Shown piece after piece: positions 57,015 to 64,000 of a stretch of 64,000 nt of DNA (positions are counted from its first letter, which is position 1; each line of letters begins with the position of its first letter). The notes below the pieces were generated by a model. It saw nothing but the letters and a program-made list of their open reading frames with translations. It did no database searches and was not told where the DNA came from. Position numbers and translations under genes: made by a program. Source of the DNA: Enoplosus armatus (taxonomy: Eukaryota; Chordata; Actinopteri; Centrarchiformes; Enoplosidae); contig NC_092186.1 of the NCBI RefSeq assembly GCF_043641665.1, positions 22,111,501 through 22,175,500 of the forward strand, in the 5' to 3' direction.

Positions 57015-57300
57015 AACTCATGAGGGAAGTAGCTCTTTAGCTGCTAAATGTGCCACTATGTTCAGCAGCTTGTCGCTAACTTTTTCTGTTGTTTGGTGCT
57101 GGGCAGGGAGCGTACAGTGATTTTTTAAATTAATTTTTCTGGAAACGAGATTGCTGGGAGCCGTGAGAGTGAACTGAAACCGTAAAGTTGTGGGCCATAA
57201 AACCAAAACACCGAACTGAAAGTCGCTGAAACTCTCCGTAAAGCCGAGGACGAGTTGGGTGATAAATCTCTTTGGGTTTATCACTACCAGCGACACCTTT
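57015..57300. repeat. dispersed repeat-like sequence
   Basis: Phrases such as TTAGCTGCTAAATGTGCCAC, GTTTGGTGCTGGGCAGGGAG and CTCTCCGTAAAGCCGAGGAC match my memory of a recurrent teleost repeat. No terminal repeats or duplications were identified. Confidence 0.4.
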
Positions 57301-57671
57301 CACATAAAACAGTCATTTCATTTGCTGTTGTGATTCAAGTATGGAAAATATGGTCAATTTGAAGGCTAAACATATGTGATGATAAGTATCCGGACATGAC
57401 TGCTTGCCTTTACCTGAGCTGAAAGTTTAAAATAGCGTATTTCTTCACTTTAAATAGTCCAAAACCAGCCAGAAATAGAATGAAAAAAAAAAAACTGACA
57501 GCATCCAGTAGTGAGAGTGAGGCTGCGCTGTTTTTTACACTGCCAGGCAGGTTTTTGCTTATCTAGGACAGCCCCTAACACATGAGTCATTTCATCTATT
57601 GACTTAGAGCATTGTTTAATTGGCAGTGGCATGAAAAAGGTTACAGTTTGAGTGACGGAAGCTACAACTTC

Positions 57672-57680
<9 letters not shown>

Positions 57681-57725
<45 letters not shown>
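57681..57725. repeat. (AC)n microsatellite
   Basis: About 22 uninterrupted AC units. Confidence 0.95.
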
Positions 57726-57728
<3 letters not shown>

Positions 57729-58331
57729 TGGAATGTGCTCCAAAAATTGTGCCACAATTTTGCTGTTCTCTGGGGTGGAGGAGGTGAGCACACTGAGGTC
57801 AGCTGTGCTATTCTGAACTCATTTTCAGAAGCAGAGGTGTCGTTCCAGGCCCAAATATTTTATAAATTTTTAAGTGACAGGTGGAGAGAGGAGCTTCTCT
57901 GCACTCAGCCACCTGGATGCCCCGCTAACTCCGAATGTTAACTAATGCAGACCGACGTTGGCTCCATTTAGCAGAGGGGAGGAAAATACTGCGAGTGTAA
58001 GTGAGAGCTTCACCAACTATACAAAATGACTGCCATCTCTCAGGAGTGATTGAGAACAACCTCTAACATCTGATACAATTGTAGAAAATACAGAACCTCT
58101 TGTTCAGCGCTGTGGCAGATCTTTGCTGCTTTACCTCCAGGCAAACAGACTTCAAACAGCTTTGCAAGATCTACTCGTGTGTTCATTTAGGGGCATGAGT
58201 CTAATTCAACATTGAGAACTGGAGGAAACTGGCTCACAGATTGACATTAAGGGGGGGGGGGGGGGGTTTTCAGCATGCTGCCTTCTTCAGCATAACAGTC
58301 ACCTCCCAACTAACTGACATATATAATGTCA

Positions 58332-58539
58332 AAGGTAGGTGTTTCAAATCAAGGCAGTTCTCAAGGCAACCAATCAACCTCAACATAGAAACAGAGTCCA
58401 CAGAGAGGCCATTAACGGCCTCTCACGCTTGCTGGTTCTTGGACATGTGGCCGTGTTGATGTTGGGGGCCTCTCTATGGGCTCTGTTTCTATGTTTAGGT
58501 TGATTGCCCTGAGAGCCCCGATGTGAAACACCTGTCCTT
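58332..58539. repeat. long imperfect inverted repeat (about 75-bp arms)
   Basis: The left arm 58332-58410 and right arm 58467-58539 are inverted copies with about 7-9 mismatches and three short gaps by eye. The longest perfect block is AACATAGAAACAGAG. The loop is 56 bases and itself carries a second GGCCTCTC. It would form a long hairpin if transcribed. Sixty-five bases upstream is a G16 run. Confidence 0.8.
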
Positions 58540-60473
58540 AATTTCTCAATGAGCACCACCTCTGTAACGTCCCTAACAATTTCAAGATTTCAGATTTTGG
58601 CGTCAGTTTTTCACGGTCAATGATGTTTCGAAGGCTTCTTTGTGGATTCATTTAGTGCTGACTTTAACAGTCACACACAGAGAAAAACAATAGAAATTCC
58701 TCCACTGACGGTAGCTCAGAGAAAGCAGAGCCCAATGCACTTTTTCTTGGTCTGAAAACGTCCGAGTGCCACTCCTCAGTTTCAGAAAGCTCGGCAAAAT
58801 GAGACCACTTCTGTAGGATAACGTGGCACCAGTACAACATATTGCAAAACAGCAATGTAATACAATCTAATATTGAACCACAATATGATGCAATACAATA
58901 GGTGTTCAACAGATACCTTTTGTGGAGATGTGTATGTTGAGCTGCAAGGTGTTGATTCAACTCTATGCTGAAGAGCTGAGGCCATGGTTTGTGCTGTTGT
59001 TGTGTTGTACTACTGACCCATCAACTCACAGTCTCAACACAAATGTAGGATGGATGTCAAGTCCAAAGGCACTTCAACTAACTTTCCAACGTGCTTCTTC
59101 CATGCACTTGTAACAGCATATGTTATAAATATATGTATTGCCTGGTCACATTTTAAACAGCTGAATAATCATAATAAGCTCGGAGAATTACATATAATTA
59201 TAATATCTGTTTTGAAAGTACACAGTGGAGAGGGAAAGGCTAGATGAGCTTCAAAGGAATAGCCTGAAATATGATGCGGTCTGCTCAGACACTGACTTAG
59301 AGTAGTATAGCCCATAACACCATAACCCTTTGATCCACCACCAGTCCTTCACTTATCATGAATCTTCAATGAAACCGTTGAGCTGCCTTGGCTTCTGTGA
59401 TGCTCGGGGAGATGACAGCGCCGCTGTACTGGCAGGGTTGAATCTTCAATGAAGAGCAACAGCAACCCTGGAACAATGGACAGGCCAAAGAGCGTCCATA
59501 TCCTCAGCCAACTCTCCCGGCCGGCTCATCCATCAAACCCCCAGTGAACTGTCTCTCCGTTCAGCTCTCCAGGGACGACGCACATCCCCTGTCTCCTGTT
59601 CACCCCCCCCTCCTGCTTACACTGTCGGCCCACTTTACCCTCTCACTTCAGCTCTGTTTCTCCTCTTTATTGAAACCTGTCTTGTCTTTTACTCTGGAGA
59701 GCTGAGTGTTGTGGGCAAAGAGGAAACAAACCAGGAGGGTGATGGGGACATTTCTATCCATCATCGAAGTAACACACCAAAAGAGTTGCTTGGGATACAC
59801 AGATGTCAAAATCACCCATGTGTCCCTGTGAAATCACTGACCCGGGTGCTTCTGGTGAACGCTTCAGCAATATGCCGTACTAACTCAAATCTCGAATGAC
59901 TTATCTGAGCTAGCTTTGAAGCTATGAAAGCAATCGTTGATTATATCAAATACAAGACAGGTGCACCTCCTGGCTGCTCCGCTTAAATGATTACAATTAT
60001 GAAATAGGATGGTGGCACAGTTTACCTCTTTATTTCTTTATTGAAGCCTCAAAGGATTGTTCACAATCTTTGTTTATAGGTATGGTGTTTTCTGTGTTGG
60101 ACAGTAAAATTAATAGAAGATATAAAACTACATTTTGAGTTTACTTGCCGGAAATAGTTCCACAAATGAACCTAATTCTTACACTCAGTACATCCTGTAT
60201 GCTATACCACGCTACATGATGGAGTTTTTACTTGATGGAGGGTGTTGTATGCTTTGCGGATTGTAAAACCTCGAGAGGAAAACATGACTCGATTTGACTG
60301 AACTAAACAAGCTGGCAACAGCCACCAACACATTTTGGGTGGGCGGGTTGCAGAGCTCACAAAGCCATGTCATGTAAACACATTATATTCAATTGGCAGA
60401 AAGTTATACATACATTTTGCCTTACCTCATGAAAAATAACTAAATGTCTTTTTGTGTTTCGGCACATACACGG

Positions 60474-60514
60474 TCACACACACTCACACACACTCACACA
60501 CACACACACACACA
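60474..60514. repeat. imperfect (CA)n microsatellite
   Basis: CA units broken by CT twice (CACACTCACACA). It directly abuts the SINE-like repeat that follows. Confidence 0.85.
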
Positions 60515-60551
60515 CCAATGGCAACAGCAGCATGGCAGCTGGCCTGCCCAT

Positions 60552-60655
60552 CGCAAAATTGGGGTTCAGGGTCTTGCCCGGATCACTTCGACATGTGGAC
60601 AGGAGAAGCCAGGGATCGAACCGCCAACCCTGGATTATAACTATGGGGTAACCAC
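60552..60655 (-). repeat. tRNA-related dispersed teleost repeat (SINE-like)
   Basis: On the plus strand AATTGGGGTTCAGGGTCTTG, CACTTCGACATGTGGAC and GGGATCGAACCGCCAACCCT. GGATCGAACC is the reverse of a pol III B box. I recall this sequence order (TTGCCC...CACTTCGACATG...GATCGAACC) as a repeat present in great numbers in acanthomorph genomes. Confidence 0.6.
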
Positions 60656-60959
60656 AATGTCCATGTGCCCTACAGCAATGTTCTTATGTTGCTTGAATTT
60701 TGCATTTTTGAGCTCTTTGATCAAACTTTGTCATACATCAGGCAGTTGCCTTTAAAACCTTTAAGTCAATCAAAAGCTTATGAAGTGTGTAGGCAAGTGA
60801 TGCAGATAAGTGATACCAAAACAAAACACTTTGAATTTGAAGGTGCTGAAATTCAGGCACTTAAGTGTAAATTTAATGTTTATGCTGCTATGAGCTGTTT
60901 GTCCATAGTTGTCCATGTTTCCTTGGTCAAAAAATCCCCAAAACAAAACCAGATGTAAC

Positions 60960-62420
60960 ACAGAGGGACACGAGATAAAGTAACAAGGTTGGACAGTTTT
61001 TATAAATTTAATATATCAATATATAGAGATATTTATCAACAGCTTGATTTCATAGAAACGTGAGTGAGACCATTTTGGCATACAGTACAGATATTCCATG
61101 TAAGTACAGAAGTTGCTAAGTTTTTAACCCCCCCCCCACCCCCACCCCTGCACTCACCAACCCGCCAGTTTAAACCCCCCCCGCAGACACATAACACAGA
61201 AAAACAGAAAGAGTAAAAGTATACAGGAGCACAAAACAAGGCACCAATAAATTAAAATGATAACCCCTCTTTTTTTCTTTCTTTTTTTTTTTTTTTTAAA
61301 TCACACAACAACAAAATCTATTCAACGGAATTAAATACAGCGTGAACACTAAAAATCTGCAATGCTGTTAAAAAGCAAAAACAAACAAACAAACAAACAA
61401 ACGGAACAGACAGGAGAAAAAGTAAAATAAAAACACTTTGGCAGATTATTAATTTTTAGTTACAATCAAGTAGTAAATAAATCCAGTGCTCTTGTGTACA
61501 AATAAATTCATATATAGTCTACACTCCTTTTGACCCCAGAGGTTTATGTACATCTTTTTTTTTTTTTTTTTTTACAGATACATTTAAAACATTATCAAAA
61601 AGTTTTTGCTGTATGAAAACGTATTTACAAGTCATGATTCAAAACCATTGGACTGTACCATTGAACCACGCCCCCCCCCCCCCCCACCCCCACTTTTATT
61701 TCCTCCCCTCCTAAGAACGTTATCTCTTTACACAGTGCAGAAGGCTTCTTGAAAAGTTTTGTGCAACAAACAGCGTAAAAAAAATGGCTGTGGAATGGAC
61801 AGATCCCCGGATGGTGTTTGAGATTTCCTTGCAGGCAATGACACTTCAGCAACGTTTTGAGAAAATGCAGGTGGACAGTTTTGCAAAAGAATTGGAGCCA
61901 ATAGTTTCGTATATTTGCAGCGATTCTCTCCCACCTCAATCACTGTTGAAGTAAAGTGTCCAAATCTGTGACAACACTGTTTATCAAAATGTTGCCCGTG
62001 TATATCATCACCCCCCTCAAACCCCCTAAAAAAGATTTACACACAGACTTCACGACTTCCCCCGTTGCTGTCTTCTTCCCCCAACCTTCCTTTTACACTG
62101 ACTGGTAGAAAAATGTAGGCGACTGAACACTGCCCTTCAAGTAATCAAACATCAAGAAGATCAAATATGAAACTGAGAGCGGATTGGCGAGGAGAGAGAG
62201 AGAGAGAGCGCAACAACAACAACTCACAGACTAACAGTCCAAAAAACACATGATAATAAGAGGAACCAGTTGGTGAAGGAAAGTCACTGGGCCAAGTACA
62301 GTCAATGAGGGCTCCTTCAACGGTCCAAAAGTGTAGCTGGTTGGGGGGGGGGTGGTGGTGGGGGGCTGCTTCTCCCGGCTGAGGGTGGTCGCTTGCTGGG
62401 GTTTTTTTTTGTTTTTTTCT
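60960..62420 (-). other. possible 3' UTR of an unidentified minus-strand gene
   Basis: Read on the minus strand the stretch is T/A-rich with poly(A), TTTG-type repeats and AATAAA/ATTTA motifs, and it follows a short open segment ending in a stop (62421-62510). This resembles a long 3' UTR. It is also simply low-complexity sequence, including C10 at 61128 and C15 at 61671. Weakly supported. Confidence 0.2.
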
Positions 62421-62510
62421 TCAGCTCTGGGGGTTTTCCTTGTTATTTTTGCGTTTCCAGGTCATTTCCTCCAGTGTCTTTTTCCATTCGTCCAGTGTGT
62501 GTGTGTCTGT
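62421..62510 (-). CDS. possible terminal coding exon, unidentified
   Basis: On the minus strand, after AG at 62512-62511, 29 codons read TDTHTLDEWKKTLEEMTWKR then KNNKENPQS and a TGA at 62421. The lysine/glutamate-rich helical character looks protein-like, and the neighbouring 62.52-62.70 kb is CpG-rich like coding sequence in fish. Against it, the acceptor lacks a good polypyrimidine tract and the same frame has a TAG immediately upstream. I do not recognise the peptide. Confidence 0.2.
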   Translation of the reverse strand, partial: TDTHTLDEWKKTLEEMTWKRKNNKENPQS

Positions 62511-62699
62511 CTACCCAAAGACTGACAGCCGTCGCCAATGGAAAGATGTCGTCGGCGAAGATGAAGATGGGAGGGCAAGAGAATGAGAGTGCACGGGGAC
62601 GGCAGCACTGAATTCAGTGGCGTGGCGACCACGGAGAGACCTGAAGCCTCGCAGCTGCCATGACTTTCGATGCGGCGCATGAGGGAGCGGAGTGGTGGA

Positions 62700-64000
62700 G
62701 GGATGTGAGTGATGTTAGAAAGCAGTCAGTGAAAACAGCATGGGTCAGATTCTCTGCTCAGAAAAGGCTGGAAGCAACTATTGGAAGAGTGCAGAGAGGA
62801 AGGTCAAGCGACAGGACAGTTAAAACCAGGGAGCACAAATCAGGAACACTATCATTACGCCATACCGTATGATTGTATTGGATTACAGGTCATCACGGCT
62901 GTTGGAAATTGCTATGATGAACTAACAATATAACGTCCTTCCAATAAAATAAAGCCATACCACGGGTGGTTTGTAATATCGTCCGACCTATTGTGAGAGT
63001 AACTGTGCCTATTATGCATTAGGATTTGTTAGGAATATCCCAATGCTTTATGAATGTATGAGTTTAAACAAAGAGTTAAATCTACAGATGAATAAGCCTA
63101 CACAACACTGTCATTTTATCAAGCAGACGTATATGTGTTCAAAGTGTTTGTTTAGCTATGGAATCAGGTTTGTGTGCGTAAAGTCCTTCCTAAGTTCTTA
63201 GTGACAACTAGCTACTGTACCTTCAAACTACTGATTTAGTAAATTGGGTTTCGCCATTAAAACTTGAGGGAATGTCTTAGTTAGCGAAGACTTAAGTAAT
63301 GTGTAAACCAATATCTAGGAACCACAAGGCAATCAAAAATATTAACTATAGATGTTAATATATGCATATATGGAGAATTATGTGTTTCAGAGTTACCGGT
63401 GTTCATATAATTGAGAATGAGTGGGGACCATCTGATGACACTAACTCAACGTTATTTGCTCATCTCAGATGTATCGACCACATCTCATTACCCCGCCTTC
63501 GACCTTAATATATTAGCGAGCTAACGATAGCTTTGTCAATTGTTTTGGTTGGCTCATAACTTACGAACTGCTGGTGCAACCGGCTCTAGATCGTCAGTGT
63601 AAGAACCTTTTAAAGTCAACATGGGTGCACCTGAAATTTAAGACTGCCACACAATATATCGCAAGCTAGATTTTCTGCACTTGAGGGACAACGACATTTC
63701 TGGTTGGGTGGGGTAACTTTGCACATGCAACAATGCAGCAACTACTGGGTTAACACTGACGTTCTTCAAGTAAATTATTAACACAAAACTGACCTAGAGT
63801 GAGAAACACACGTGCCTATACAACATCACACCTGTATTACAATAACTGGACAACTGGACATATGTACATACACACACACACAACTCGTTATTCCTTGACC
63901 TCTTCAGCATGAGTGCTCAACATGACCCTTATAACTGAATCAACAATGTGCAGAAAGCACACTGTCAATGTCCTCGACGACCACTGCAGTTACTTATTGC
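62700..64000. other. nothing recognised
   Basis: AT-rich unique-looking sequence with no long frame, no clear splice-site pairs and no repeat I know. Confidence 0.5.

Overview
The window is vertebrate nuclear DNA, most likely from an acanthomorph (spiny-rayed) teleost. The signs are spliced genes with GT-AG introns, very many long CA/GT microsatellites, C and G homopolymers of 15 bases or more, and several dispersed repeats that I recall as common in percomorph genomes. I see no bacterial, plasmid or viral organisation and no CRISPR array. Most open frames here are chance or microsatellite translations.

There is one clear protein-coding gene: a plus-strand kank4 orthologue (KN motif and ankyrin repeat domains 4). 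I could assemble its coding sequence by hand from nine coding exons between 32,740 and 49,206. All exons join in frame at GT-AG sites and give 1,575 codons plus stop. The parts in order are: KN (talin-binding) motif, coiled coil, a very long low-complexity middle encoded by a single 3.5 kb exon, the conserved linker around the exon 4/5 junction, an acidic E/T-rich exon, and five ankyrin repeats over the last four exons. Human KANK4, from memory, is about 1,000 residues, so this protein is roughly half as long again. The extra length lies in the disordered middle, which holds two families of short internal repeats.

Layout: 1-32,684 is non-coding as far as I can tell (upstream or 5'-UTR intron territory of kank4). 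It holds microsatellites, several MITE/SINE-like repeats, one CpG-rich block with CCAAT boxes near 14.9 kb and a homeodomain-site-rich block near 30.45 kb. 32,685-49,206 is kank4. 49,207 to about 50.0 kb, or possibly 52.8 kb, is its 3' UTR, with two candidate poly(A) signals. 52.8-60.9 kb is intergenic and repeat-rich, with a striking 200-bp inverted repeat at 58.3-58.5 kb. 60.9-62.7 kb looks like the 3' end of an unidentified minus-strand gene, on weak evidence. The remainder shows nothing I can support.

I found no new multi-gene system. The most interesting items are the internal repeat expansions in Kank4, in-frame skippable exons, possible truncated Kank4 isoforms, and the palindromic elements.
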